The notes under the pieces were generated by a model. That model was not told the origin of the DNA and did no database searches. It saw only the letters and a list, made by a program, of their open reading frames with translations. Source: Angustibacter sp049994355 (GTDB taxonomy: Bacteria; Actinomycetota; Actinomycetes; Actinomycetales; Angustibacteraceae). From it: 64,000 nt of DNA. Below, one piece after another: positions 7,956 through 17,249 of this stretch. Made by a program: the position numbers and the translations under genes. The stretch covers positions 310,001 through 374,000 of the forward strand of contig NZ_CP188257.1 in NCBI RefSeq assembly GCF_049994355.1, in the 5' to 3' direction. Position 1 is the stretch's first letter. The number at the start of each line of letters is the position of its first letter.

Positions 7956-9449
7956 TCAGCTGGCTAGCGCACCGACCGACAGCACGAGGATGGACAGCAC
8001 GCACAGCATGCCGAGCAATGGCCAGACCCATCTCAGGTAGCTCCCGTACGGAACCCGGGCGATGGCCAGACCGCCCATCACGACGGCCGACGTGGGGATG
8101 AACAGGTTCATCACGCCGGACGCGGACTGGAACGCGGTGACGATGAGATGCGCCTCGACACCGACGAAGGCCGTCAGCGGCGCCATGATCGGCATCGACA
8201 CCGTGGCCAGGCCGGACGAGGACGGGATCAGGAACGACAGCGGCAGGAACAGCAAGAACACGACGATGACGAACGCCACCGGCCCCAGGCCGTCGACGGC
8301 CTGCTCGGCCCAGTGCAGGACGGTGTCGGTGATCCCTCCGTTGTTCATGATCACGGTGATGCCACGGGCGATGCCGATGATCAGCGCCACGCCGAGCAGG
8401 TCGCGCGCCCCGGCCACGAACGCATCGGTGAGTTCGATCTCCTTCAGCCGCCCGATCAGCCCGATGATCACCGAGAACAGGATGAACAGGGCGGTCATCT
8501 CGGGGAACCACCACCACAGCGTGGGGATGTTGATCCCCATGTCCTCCCAGGGGATGACGCCGTACATCATCAGACCGAAGGCGAGACCGAAGACGACCAG
8601 GATGAGCTTGTGCTGGCCGGTCATCACGGCCTCGTCGGCGTCGCCCTGGACGCTGAAGTGGGTCTCGTTGGCCTCCTTCATGTGGTGCACCACCGACCTG
8701 GTGGGGTCCTTCTTGACGCGTTCGGCGTAGCGCATCACGAAGAAGATGCCCATGGCGAGACCCACGACCAGGATGATCAACCGGGACAGCAGTCCCTCGC
8801 TGATGGAGATGCCGGCGAAGCCGGAGGCGATGCCGGTCGCGAACGGGTTGATGGTCGACCCCAGAGTGCCTATGCCGCAACCAATCAGGACGATCGCCGC
8901 TCCGGTCAGCGAGTCGTAGCCGGCCGCGATCATGACCGCGATGACCAGGGTGTAGAAGGCCAGGCTCTCCTCAGCCATGCCGTAGGTCGTGCCGCCGAGC
9001 GCGAAGACGCACATCAGGATCGGGATCATCCAGCGCTCGCGGCCCTGCAGCCGTGCCACCAGGCCGCTGATCCCGGTCTGGATCGCGCCGGTCCGCATGG
9101 TCACTCCGAGGAAGCCGCCGATCACGATGATAAACAACGCGACGTCGATCGCGCCGAACAGCGTCCCGCTGTTGTAGTAGCTGATCTTGCCGTCGGCGTC
9201 CTCGATCCCGTACAGGCCGTTGATCGGGGCGGTCAACGAGTCGATCAGGATGCGCGCCGGATGGCTCGGTACCTCGGAGTAAGTGCCCGGGATCGGCGCG
9301 CCGTCCTTGTCCAGCTTGTAGGCGCCGGCGGGGATGATCCAGGTGGCGACGGCCATCACGACGATGAGTGCGAACAGGATCGTGTACGCCGAGGGGAGCG
9401 TGAACCGGTGCTTGCTCTCGGCCGTTGCGGGAGTGGACGTCTCGCTCAT
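7956..9449 (-). CDS. YfcC/ArcD-type membrane transporter, probable arginine/ornithine exchanger
   Basis: 497 residues with about 11-13 hydrophobic segments. It resembles the YfcC (DcuC/ArcD superfamily) proteins: HRFTLPSAYTILFALIV at the N-terminus, WIIPAGAY, GTLGSTINPFATG, and PLSFLIPSSSGLATVSMPIM near the C-terminus. YfcC-like ArcD2 proteins exchange arginine for ornithine in arginine deiminase operons of lactic acid bacteria. Its position downstream of arcB-arcC-arcA suggests that role here; the substrate is inferred from context. It follows the NhaC-type gene after 19 nt and has GGAG before the ATG (AGGAGAACGCG-ATG). Confidence 0.85.
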   Translation of the reverse strand: MSETSTPATAESKHRFTLPSAYTILFALIVVMAVATWIIPAGAYKLDKDGAPIPGTYSEVPSHPARILIDSLTAPINGLYGIEDADGKISYYNSGTLFGAIDVALFIIVIGGFLGVTMRTGAIQTGISGLVARLQGRERWMIPILMCVFALGGTTYGMAEESLAFYTLVIAVMIAAGYDSLTGAAIVLIGCGIGTLGSTINPFATGIASGFAGISISEGLLSRLIILVVGLAMGIFFVMRYAERVKKDPTRSVVHHMKEANETHFSVQGDADEAVMTGQHKLILVVFGLAFGLMMYGVIPWEDMGINIPTLWWWFPEMTALFILFSVIIGLIGRLKEIELTDAFVAGARDLLGVALIIGIARGITVIMNNGGITDTVLHWAEQAVDGLGPVAFVIVVFLLFLPLSFLIPSSSGLATVSMPIMAPLTAFVGVEAHLIVTAFQSASGVMNLFIPTSAVVMGGLAIARVPYGSYLRWVWPLLGMLCVLSILVLSVGALAS

Positions 9450-9468
9450 CGCGTTCTCCTGAGGTTCG

Positions 9469-11013
9469 TCACCCGGGTGCTGGCTGCGCAGGTGGTGCGG
9501 TGGGCTCCACGTCTCCCCAGGGTTCGGTCGCCTTCGGCACCTTGAACCCCAGGAACCCGTAGGTCATGTCGAGCAGCGGACTGAGCAGGTTGAAGAAGCA
9601 GAACGGCAGATAGCTGGCGGTGGCGACACCGAGGACGCCGGAGATGTAGGCCCCGCAGGTGTTCCACGGAACCAGGACCGACGTCACCGTGCCCGAGTCC
9701 TCCACCGCCCGGGAGAGCACCTGCGGAGCGAGCCCGCGCTCGGCGAACTCGCCGCGGAACATCCTGGATGGCAGCACGTCCGCGACGTACTGGTCACCGG
9801 CGATCACGTTCAGGCCGATGCCGCTGGCGTTGACCGCCGCGATCAACGACCCGCGGCGGCGCGTGTGGGACACGATCGGCAGCAGGAGCCGCTGCAGGAA
9901 CCCGGCGTGCTCCATGACGGCTGCGAACGACAGGGCGCCGAGAACCAGCCAGATGGTCGTCAGCAGGCTCGCCATGCCGCCCCTGGTGAACAGGTCGTCG
10001 ATCGGCGCGACGCCGGAGTGGCTGACGAACCCGGTCGCCATGGCGCTGAAGATCGCGTGGACCGACGTCGAGACTGGCCCGAGGCTCGGGTCATCCACGA
10101 ACGCCTTCACCGCGTCCCACTGGGTGAACGGTGCGAGCACGCCGGCGAAGAGGGCGGAGCCCAGGATGGACAGGAACGGCGGATACCGCAGGATCGCGAA
10201 CAGGACGAGCAGCAGCAGCGGCAGCAGGTTGACGAACGAGATGTTGAACGCTGCGGCCAGCGCCTCGCGAGCGGCGTCGGTGCTCAGGGCCGCGTCGGGG
10301 TCCGCGTTCAGCCCCAGGACGAGGAAGATCACCAGGCTGATTCCCAGCGCTGGTCCCGCCGTCCAGAACATGTTGCGGATGTGGGTGCCTACCGCCAGCC
10401 CGCCCCCCACCAGTTTGGGGACCAGGATGGTGGTCTCCGACAACGGCGTCATCTTGTCGCCGAAGTAGGCGCCGCAGATGACCGCGCCGGCGGCGATGGC
10501 GTCCGAGAGCCCCATCACCTTGGCCATCCCGACGAAGGCCACGCCGAGCGTGCCCGCGGTGGTCCACGAGCTGCCGGTGACCATGCCGACCAGCGCGCAG
10601 ACCACGGCGGCCGTCAGGTAGAACCAGGACGGGCTCACCAGTCGGATCCCGTAGTCCACGATGGTCGGGATCGTGCCGGCCATGTTCCAGGTCCCGATCA
10701 GTGAACCCACGGCGAGCAGGATGAAGATCGCGCCCACCGCCGACGTGACGCCGCCGACGGCGGCGTCAGCGACGCCCGCCACGGTGTAGCCGTTCTTGAA
10801 CGCGATCAGGCTGGCGAAGGCGGCGCTGAGCAGGAGCGCCACCTGCAACGGACCGTTGGTGGCGTCGATGCCGAACAGCGAGATGGTCAGCGCGAGCAGC
10901 GCGATCAGCACCACGATGGGGAGCAGCGCGTCGATCAGGGTGGGCGCCCGCGGAACGCGTTCGCTCGGGTGCGGGCCACCGAGTCTCGGCGGCGGGGGCT
11001 GGGGTTCGGGCAT
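9469..11013 (-). CDS. NhaC-family antiporter
   Basis: 514 residues, about 11-12 membrane segments after a proline-rich N-terminus. GTWNMAGTIPTIVDYG, GSSWTTAGTLGVAFVG, GAYFGDKMTPLSETT and HTRRRGSLIAA with a later GDQY are characteristic of the NhaC Na+/H+ antiporter family. In an arginine deiminase block it could either exchange Na+/H+ (pH homeostasis while ammonia is produced) or act as a second amino acid antiporter; some NhaC-like proteins are annotated as such. It starts 10 nt downstream of a 50-residue membrane-peptide gene and is followed closely by the YfcC-type gene. Confidence 0.87.
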   Translation of the reverse strand: MPEPQPPPPRLGGPHPSERVPRAPTLIDALLPIVVLIALLALTISLFGIDATNGPLQVALLLSAAFASLIAFKNGYTVAGVADAAVGGVTSAVGAIFILLAVGSLIGTWNMAGTIPTIVDYGIRLVSPSWFYLTAAVVCALVGMVTGSSWTTAGTLGVAFVGMAKVMGLSDAIAAGAVICGAYFGDKMTPLSETTILVPKLVGGGLAVGTHIRNMFWTAGPALGISLVIFLVLGLNADPDAALSTDAAREALAAAFNISFVNLLPLLLLVLFAILRYPPFLSILGSALFAGVLAPFTQWDAVKAFVDDPSLGPVSTSVHAIFSAMATGFVSHSGVAPIDDLFTRGGMASLLTTIWLVLGALSFAAVMEHAGFLQRLLLPIVSHTRRRGSLIAAVNASGIGLNVIAGDQYVADVLPSRMFRGEFAERGLAPQVLSRAVEDSGTVTSVLVPWNTCGAYISGVLGVATASYLPFCFFNLLSPLLDMTYGFLGFKVPKATEPWGDVEPTAPPAQPAPG

Positions 11014-11023
11014 CGTCGGCTCG

Positions 11024-11176
11024 TCAGCTGCGCATCGGCTGCGAGAGCGACTGATGGATGCGCAGGGCGCCGACGTCCTCGCCGTGGTGATGGGTGGTCC
11101 CTCGGGCCCAGCCGATCATCGCGATGACGCACGCCACCAGGATGGCCACCAACGCCCACCGCAAGAGGTCAGGCAT
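11024..11176 (-). CDS. Small single-pass membrane peptide in the arc block (50 aa)
   Basis: This short gene reads MPDLLRWALVAILVACVIAM at the N-terminus, one clear transmembrane segment (residues about 4-24), then a short tail with GTTHHHGED and an amphipathic end rich in Ser, Gln and Arg. It is preceded by an excellent ribosome binding site (AGGAGGTGCGCG-ATG), lies 11 nt after arcA and 10 nt before the NhaC-type gene. That spacing and ribosome site argue for a real gene. I do not recognise a family. It may be an accessory subunit of one of the flanking transporters, by analogy to small subunits such as KdpF; that is inference. Confidence 0.7.
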   Translation of the reverse strand: MPDLLRWALVAILVACVIAMIGWARGTTHHHGEDVGALRIHQSLSQPMRS

Positions 11177-11187
11177 CGCGCACCTCC

Positions 11188-12450
11188 TCAGACCGGATCG
11201 CGGGTCAGCGGGCAGGTCATGCAGTGCCCGCCGCCGCGGCCCTTGCCCAGCTCGAAGCCTTCGATGGTGATGACCTCGACGCCCGCTTCGCGCATCTTGG
11301 CGATCGTGTACGTGTTGCGCTCGTACGCGACGACGACTCCGGGCTCCAACGCCACGACGTTGTTGCCGTCATCCCACTGCTCGCGCTCCTGCTGGTAGCT
11401 GTCGCCGCCGGTCTCCACGACCTGCATCCTGGGGACGCCCATCGCTTCGGCCACGGCGCCGAGGAAGGAGTCCTCCTGAGTGACGTGGAACCGGTTCCCG
11501 TTCGTGCCGGGCCGCAGGCTGATCGCCCGGATGCCCGCGACGACCTTCGGGTACGCCGTCACCTTGTCGCGGTCGAGCATCGTGAACACGGTGTCCAGAT
11601 GCATGTGCGCGCGGTCCTTCGTCATCACAGCAGCGATGACCCGCTCGGCGCCTCCCGAGGCGAACAGCGACGCAGCGACCTGCTCGATCATGCGGGCCTG
11701 CGAGCGCTCGCTCATCCCGATCAGGACGGTGCCGTTGCCGATCGGCTGGACGTCGCCGCCCTCCAGCGACGCGCGGCCGAAGTCCTGCACCTCGAAGCGC
11801 TGGTCGTCGCCGAGCGGTGGGTACCAGAACTGGAAGTCCGCGTCGCGAAACATCGGGTGGTACCGGTAGATGGCTGCGACGTTGTAGGCCTCCAGTCGGC
11901 GGGCCGGCCAGAACATCGGGTTGATCGTGACCCCGCCGTAGATCCAGCAGGAGGAGTCGCGGGTGAACAAGGTGTTCGGCAGCGGCGGCAGGACGAACAT
12001 GCTCTCGTCGTCGAGCGCGGCGGCCGGCAGCGAAGTGGTCCGGGACCGGCCCAGGTCAAGACCGGACTCGGCGACGGTGAGCCCGCCGATCAGGTGGATG
12101 GCCAGCTGCTCCGGCGCCAGCTCGGCGAGTCGGGCGCGGACGTCGTCAACCAGTGACAGACCGACCGTGTACTCGGAGGCGGCCACCTCGATCAACCGCT
12201 GACGCCCCTCCTCGCTGCCCGCGATCGCCTCGCCCAGCAGGTCCTGCAGCAGGAAGACCTCGACGCCGCGCTCGCGCATCCGGGCGACGAACTGGTCGTG
12301 CTCGTACTGCGCTCGCTCAACCCACAGGACGTCGTCGAACAGCAGGTCGTCATGATTCGACGGTGTCAGGCGCTTGAGGCTGAGCTCGGGCCGGTGCACC
12401 ATCACCTGTCGCAGCCGGCCGACCTCTGAGTGAACCCCGAACGAGGTCAT
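11188..12450 (-). CDS. arcA: Arginine deiminase
   Basis: 420 residues from ATG at 12450, chosen for AGGAGGAACG-ATG and because MTSFGVHSEVGRLRQVMVHR is the standard N-terminus. Catalytic motifs: NTLFTRDSS, EGGDVQPIG, HLDTVFTMLD, and the C-terminal GGGHCMTCP where Cys410 is the nucleophile. It hydrolyses arginine to citrulline and ammonia, the first step of the arginine deiminase pathway. arcC and arcB lie immediately upstream on the same strand, so the three enzymes are complete. The order of transcription is arcB, arcC, arcA, then the transporters. Confidence 0.97.
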   Translation of the reverse strand: MTSFGVHSEVGRLRQVMVHRPELSLKRLTPSNHDDLLFDDVLWVERAQYEHDQFVARMRERGVEVFLLQDLLGEAIAGSEEGRQRLIEVAASEYTVGLSLVDDVRARLAELAPEQLAIHLIGGLTVAESGLDLGRSRTTSLPAAALDDESMFVLPPLPNTLFTRDSSCWIYGGVTINPMFWPARRLEAYNVAAIYRYHPMFRDADFQFWYPPLGDDQRFEVQDFGRASLEGGDVQPIGNGTVLIGMSERSQARMIEQVAASLFASGGAERVIAAVMTKDRAHMHLDTVFTMLDRDKVTAYPKVVAGIRAISLRPGTNGNRFHVTQEDSFLGAVAEAMGVPRMQVVETGGDSYQQEREQWDDGNNVVALEPGVVVAYERNTYTIAKMREAGVEVITIEGFELGKGRGGGHCMTCPLTRDPV

Positions 12451-12472
12451 CGTTCCTCCTGTCGAATGTCCA

Positions 12473-13387
12473 TCAGGCCGGGACCACCTGGGTTCCGGCC
12501 GTGCCGTCAACGATCTGGGTGATCTCGGCCAGGCTTCCGATCGCGGCACGCCGGCCGGTCTGCTCGACGAACCGCAGGGTGGCCTCCACCTTCGGGCCCA
12601 TCGATCCCGCGGCGAACTGCTGCGCGCGCAGCTGCGACGGTGTCACGCGATCGAGCTTGCGCTGGTCGGCCGTGCCCCAGTCGGCGTAGACACCGTCCAC
12701 GTCGGTGGCCAGGATGAGCAGCTCCGCGTCCACGTCCCGTGCCAACAGCTGGCTCGCGAGGTCCTTGTCGATCACCGCCTCCACACCGACCAGATCGCGG
12801 CCGCCAGCCGTGGAGAACATCGTCGGCACCCCGCCACCGCCGGCGCAGATCACCACGACGCCCTTGTCGAGCAGCCAGTTGATCGGGCGGATCTCGATGA
12901 TGCGCTTCGGCTCGGGTGAGGGCACTACCCGGCGCCAGTAGTCGCCGTCCTGCTTGAACGTCCACGCCTTGGCCGCGCCGAGCTCGTCGGCCTTGTCCTG
13001 GGTGTACACCGGGCCGACGAACTTGCTGGGGTTGCCGAAGGCCGGGTCGTTCGGGTCCACCTCGATCATCGTCAACACCGAGGCTAGCGGGGCGTCCGGC
13101 GGCATCTCGTTGCCGAGCTCCTGCTCGAGGACGTACCCGATCATCCCCTCGGTCTGGGCGCCGAGGACGTCCAGCGGGTACGGCTCAACCTCCGTGTACG
13201 CCGCTGCCTGCAGCGCGAGCAGACCCACCTGGGGACCGTTTCCGTGCGACAGCACGAGCTGGTGCTCGGCAGCCACCGCGGCGAGCGCCGGAGCGGCCAG
13301 CCTGACGTTCGCCCGCTGGCGCTCGGCGGTCATCGGCTCGCCGCGTTTGAGCAGGGCGTTTCCACCCAGCGCCACGACCACGCGCAT
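12473..13387 (-). CDS. arcC: Carbamate kinase
   Basis: 304 residues. MRVVVALGGNALLKRGEP at the start, LSHGNGPQVG, VVICAGGGGVP and LILATDVDGVY are the amino acid kinase/carbamate kinase motifs; GSMGPKVEA closes the active site. It uses carbamoyl phosphate and ADP to make ATP, CO2 and ammonia: the energy-yielding step of arginine fermentation. It starts 11 nt downstream of arcB and is followed by arcA after 22 nt. Confidence 0.97.
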   Translation of the reverse strand: MRVVVALGGNALLKRGEPMTAERQRANVRLAAPALAAVAAEHQLVLSHGNGPQVGLLALQAAAYTEVEPYPLDVLGAQTEGMIGYVLEQELGNEMPPDAPLASVLTMIEVDPNDPAFGNPSKFVGPVYTQDKADELGAAKAWTFKQDGDYWRRVVPSPEPKRIIEIRPINWLLDKGVVVICAGGGGVPTMFSTAGGRDLVGVEAVIDKDLASQLLARDVDAELLILATDVDGVYADWGTADQRKLDRVTPSQLRAQQFAAGSMGPKVEATLRFVEQTGRRAAIGSLAEITQIVDGTAGTQVVPA

Positions 13388-13398
13388 GCTTGTGATCC

Positions 13399-14400
13399 TC
13401 AGCTTCCGAGCGTGGCGACCATGACGGCCTTGATCGTGTGCAGCCGGTTCTCGGCCTGGTCGAACACGATCGAGGCCTCGGACTCGAACACGTCGTCGGT
13501 GACCTCCAGCCCGTCGAGCCCGTAGGTCTCGAAGATCTGCTGTCCCATGGTCGTCTCGCGGTTGTGGAACGCCGGCAGGCAGTGCAGGAACTTGACCTGC
13601 GGGTTGCCGGTCCGGCGCAGCACGTCGGCGTTCACCTGGTAGGGACGCAGCAGGTCGATCCGCTCCTGCCACACGCTCTTGTCCTCGCCCATCGACACCC
13701 AGACGTCGGTGTAGAGGTAGTCGGCCCCCTGCACGCCCTCGTCGACGTCCGCCGTGAGGGTGAGCCGGGCTCCGGTGCTGTCGGCGATCTCGCGGCACGT
13801 CTGTACGAGCTCGGCGGCCGGCCAGAGGTGCTCGGGCGCACAGAGCCGGACGTCCATGCCGAGCTTGCAGCCGCCGACCATCAGCGAGTTCCCCATGTTG
13901 TTGCGGGCGTCCCCGAGGTAGCAGTAGCCGATCTCGGTGAGGTGCTTGTCGCTGTGCTCGGTCATGGTGAGCATGTCCGCGAGGATCTGGGTGGGGTGGA
14001 ACTCGTCGGTGAGCCCGTTCCAGACCGGCACCCCGGCGAACTCGGCGAGGATCTCCACGTTCGCCTGCGAGAAGCCGCGGTACTCGATCCCGTCGAAGGT
14101 CCGACCCAGCACCCGTGCGGTGTCCTTCATCGACTCCTTGTGGCCGATCTGCGAGCCGCTGGGCTCGAGATAGGTGACGTGGGCGCCCTGGTCCTTGGCG
14201 GCGACCTCGAACGCCGTCCGGGTTCGGGTCGAGGTCTTCTCGAAGATCAGGGCGATGTTCTTGCCCTGCAGCGTCGGCTGCTCGTAGCCGCCGTACTTGG
14301 CGGCCTTGAGCTGGGCCGACAGGCGCAGCAGGAACCTCAGCTCGTCGGGCGTGAAGTCAAGCTCCTTGAGGAAGCTGCGGTTGCGGAGGTTGAACGGCAT
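13399..14400 (-). CDS. arcB: Ornithine carbamoyltransferase, catabolic
   Basis: 333 residues. STRTRTAFEVAAKDQGA binds carbamoyl phosphate, FHPTQILAD and FLHCLPAFH are the ornithine-side motifs. The length (longer than the usual 305-310 of anabolic ArgF) and the position next to carbamate kinase and arginine deiminase indicate the catabolic enzyme, converting citrulline and phosphate to ornithine and carbamoyl phosphate. It follows the P-type ATPase gene after 24 nt. Confidence 0.95.
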   Translation of the reverse strand: MPFNLRNRSFLKELDFTPDELRFLLRLSAQLKAAKYGGYEQPTLQGKNIALIFEKTSTRTRTAFEVAAKDQGAHVTYLEPSGSQIGHKESMKDTARVLGRTFDGIEYRGFSQANVEILAEFAGVPVWNGLTDEFHPTQILADMLTMTEHSDKHLTEIGYCYLGDARNNMGNSLMVGGCKLGMDVRLCAPEHLWPAAELVQTCREIADSTGARLTLTADVDEGVQGADYLYTDVWVSMGEDKSVWQERIDLLRPYQVNADVLRRTGNPQVKFLHCLPAFHNRETTMGQQIFETYGLDGLEVTDDVFESEASIVFDQAENRLHTIKAVMVATLGS

Positions 14401-14424
14401 GGCGATCCCTCGATCTCGGTGGAG

Positions 14425-17172
14425 TCAGGCGTGGGCGACGGCGACCGCTGGGGTGACGGCGGTCGCCGCGGCGTGCCCGCGGCGCCGCAGCACGAACTTG
14501 ATGGCTTCCTCGATGACGAGCAGGCTCAGCGCAAGCGCGATGCAGGTTCCCCACTGGCCCCCAGTCAGGTCGCCGGTCCCGAAGATCTTCTCGAGCAGGG
14601 TGAGCGTCGTGATGAGCACAATGGCGAGCAGCGAGATGCCGTACCGGCGAAGCTGTTGCGGGCCAGGGACGGCGTCCCGGTCGAAGATGGTGTTCAGCTG
14701 GTCTCGGGACATCAGGCCGGCGACCACGTGGAACAGGGAGAGCGTGGTCAGCAGCATGGTCGCCGCCACGACGGCCCCGTCGTCGTGGCCGAGCTGGTAG
14801 GCCACCAGCGACCCCACCGTCATCACCGCGCCCTGGATGCACAGCCGGACCCAGTTCGAGCGCGACAGCACCGGTGCGCCCACGGGGCGCGGCCTGCGGG
14901 TCATCAGGCCCTGCGTCGGCTGGTCGAAGCCCAGGGCGATCGCGATCGGGATGTCGACGACCATGTTGAGCCAGAGGATCTGCAGCGGATTGAGCGGGAC
15001 GCCGCCGGCGATGTCGAAGATGCCCGCCGCCAGGAAGATCGCGATGTACGCCACCAGCGTCGACATCTGGAACCGCAGGTACTTCACGAGGTTGTCGTAG
15101 AGCGTGCGGCCGTAGGACACCGCGTTGACGATGGTGGCGAAGTTGTCGTCGGTCAGGATCATCACCGCGGCCTCCTTGGAGACCTCCGTCCCGGTGATCC
15201 CCATCGCGACGCCGATGTCCGCGCCCTTCAGGGCGGGGGCGTCGTTCACGCCGTCCCCGGTCATCGCCACGACGTTGCCGGCCCGCTTCAGCAGCTGCAC
15301 AAGGCGGATCTTGTCCTCGGGCGCGACCCGGGCGATGACCCCGATCTCGGGCAGCTGCTGCAGCAGCTCGTCGTCCGACATCGCCGCGAAAGTGGTGCCG
15401 GTGATGGCACGACCCTCGATACCCAGCTCCTTGGCGATGGCGCCTGCTGTGACGGCGTGGTCCCCGGTGATCATCCGGACCCGGATACCCGCGCTGTGGC
15501 ACTCGGCGATGGCTGCCTTGGCCTCGGGCCGCGGGGGGTCCACGATGCCGATCATCGCGAGCAGGGTCAGGTCGGCGACCAGGCCGAGCAGGTCGCCGTC
15601 GGGCTGGAAGGTCGCGGGTTCGAAGTCGCGCTGGGCGACTACGAGCACCCGCTCGCCGGAGTTCGCCATGGCGTCGTTTGCCTCGAGCGCCAGATGCCGG
15701 TTGTCGTCGGTGATCGGCAGCCGGGTGCCGTCCGGCTCGCGGTAGAAGCCACCTCGCTCGATCAGGACGTCGGGTGCGCCCTTGACATAGCACCGGACTA
15801 CCGGGCGCCCGTCCTCGCCGCTCATCTCGTGAAACGTCGCCATGAACTTGTACTCGGAGTCGAACGGCACCTCTGCCACGCGAGGGTACGTGCGCCGGGT
15901 CTCCTCGATGTCCAGGCCGCCCTTCGCGCCGAGCACGATCAGCGCGCCCTCGGTGGGGTCGCCGATCAGGCTTTCGCCGTCCAGAACCGCGTCGGCGCAC
16001 AGCACCATCGGCAGCAGGTAGGCGTCCAGCGCGACCTCCTCGCCGCCGACGCGCTTGATCTCGCCCGTGATGCCGTAGCCCTCCCCGGAGACGGTGAACC
16101 GGTGCCGTCCGGGGATCGCGATCTCCCGGGCGGTCATCTTGTTCAGCGTCAGCGTGCCGGTCTTGTCGGAGCAGATCACCGAGGTGGCCCCGAGGGTCTC
16201 CACGGCTGGCAGCCGCTTGACGATCGCGCCCCGGTTGGCGATCTCGCGGGTGCCCATCGACAGCAGCGCGGTGACGACCGCGGGCAGGCCGGTCGGGATG
16301 GCCGCGACGGCGAGGGCCACGCCGGTGATGAACAGCGTGTCGAAGGACTCACCGCGCACCAGCCCGAGCACCACGACGAACACCAGGGCGATGCCCGCGA
16401 TGATGGCGATGATCTTGGACAGGTCGTCGAGCTGCTTCTGCAGCGGCGTCTTGTCCGTCTCGGTGTTCGCCAGCAGGTCGGCGATGTGCCCGATCTCGGT
16501 GCCCATCCCGGTCGACGTCACCACGATCTCGCCGCGCCCGCGGGTGACGGCGGTGTTCATGTAGGCCATGCAGGTCCGGTCGCCGAGCGGGATGTCGTCC
16601 CCGGACACCGGCGCCGTCGACTTGCCGACCGGCAGGCTCTCGCCGGTCAGGGCCGCCTCCTCGATCTCCAGCGTCGCCGCCACGCAGATCCGGCCGTCGG
16701 CGGGCACCCGGTTGCCGGCCTCGACGAGGACGACGTCACCAGGCACGAGCTGCTCCGCGTCGATCTCGATCGGCTGGCCGTCCCGCCGCACCCGGGTGAT
16801 GGTCCGCATCATCTGGGCGAGCGCCTTGACGCTCTCCTCCGCCTTCGACTCCTGGCGCAGGCCGATCACGGCGTTGAACAGGGTCAGGCCGGCCAGCACC
16901 AGCGACGTCCCGACGTCCCCGGTCACGACCAGGTTCACGATGGCGGCCACCAGCAGCACGATCTGCATGAAGTCCTTGTACTGCCGCACGAACGCCTGCA
17001 GAGCCGACTCCTTCTTGGTGCCGGTGAGGGCGTTGGGGCCGTGCTCCTGCAGGCGCTTGGCCGCCTCCGCCCCACTCAGGCCCTGGGCCACGTCGACGCC
17101 GAGCCGCTGCGCGACCTCGGCGGCCTCGGCCCCGGCTATCGGCTGGGTGTTGAGGACGTCTGCTTGAGACAT
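14425..17172 (-). CDS. Cation-transporting P-type ATPase (P2-like), ion unknown
   Basis: 915 residues from ATG at 17172 (GGAGGCAGA-ATG). Domain order: N-terminal cation ATPase domain (LGVDVAQGLSGAEAAKRL), M1-M2, actuator with LTGES, M3-M4, phosphorylation loop SDKTGTLT (Asp336), nucleotide domain, hinge MTGDGVNDAPAL, then M5-M10. The fold is closest to SERCA/PacL-like P2A pumps, but M4 has IPTGLP (Thr294) where Ca2+ pumps have PEGLP, and M5/M6 lack several expected Ca2+ ligands (LWLNMVVD keeps Asn and Asp only). The transported ion is therefore uncertain. It heads the arc block. M. tuberculosis CtpF is a related hypoxia-induced pump, which would fit an anaerobic-stress block, but this comparison is from memory. 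Confidence 0.9.
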   Translation of the reverse strand: MSQADVLNTQPIAGAEAAEVAQRLGVDVAQGLSGAEAAKRLQEHGPNALTGTKKESALQAFVRQYKDFMQIVLLVAAIVNLVVTGDVGTSLVLAGLTLFNAVIGLRQESKAEESVKALAQMMRTITRVRRDGQPIEIDAEQLVPGDVVLVEAGNRVPADGRICVAATLEIEEAALTGESLPVGKSTAPVSGDDIPLGDRTCMAYMNTAVTRGRGEIVVTSTGMGTEIGHIADLLANTETDKTPLQKQLDDLSKIIAIIAGIALVFVVVLGLVRGESFDTLFITGVALAVAAIPTGLPAVVTALLSMGTREIANRGAIVKRLPAVETLGATSVICSDKTGTLTLNKMTAREIAIPGRHRFTVSGEGYGITGEIKRVGGEEVALDAYLLPMVLCADAVLDGESLIGDPTEGALIVLGAKGGLDIEETRRTYPRVAEVPFDSEYKFMATFHEMSGEDGRPVVRCYVKGAPDVLIERGGFYREPDGTRLPITDDNRHLALEANDAMANSGERVLVVAQRDFEPATFQPDGDLLGLVADLTLLAMIGIVDPPRPEAKAAIAECHSAGIRVRMITGDHAVTAGAIAKELGIEGRAITGTTFAAMSDDELLQQLPEIGVIARVAPEDKIRLVQLLKRAGNVVAMTGDGVNDAPALKGADIGVAMGITGTEVSKEAAVMILTDDNFATIVNAVSYGRTLYDNLVKYLRFQMSTLVAYIAIFLAAGIFDIAGGVPLNPLQILWLNMVVDIPIAIALGFDQPTQGLMTRRPRPVGAPVLSRSNWVRLCIQGAVMTVGSLVAYQLGHDDGAVVAATMLLTTLSLFHVVAGLMSRDQLNTIFDRDAVPGPQQLRRYGISLLAIVLITTLTLLEKIFGTGDLTGGQWGTCIALALSLLVIEEAIKFVLRRRGHAAATAVTPAVAVAHA

Positions 17173-17249
17173 TCTGCCTCCGACCAGATCGCGTGCCATA
17201 CGAGCATTTCCGGCGCCTGTGGATAGAATCACGCGCCTCTCGAACGCTG

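Noticed and set aside
13438..17226. 1262-codon open frame on the + strand opposite arcB and the P-type ATPase
   Set aside because: It is a shadow of highly conserved minus-strand genes in high-GC DNA; its translation is low-complexity His/Asp/Arg/Gly without any domain.
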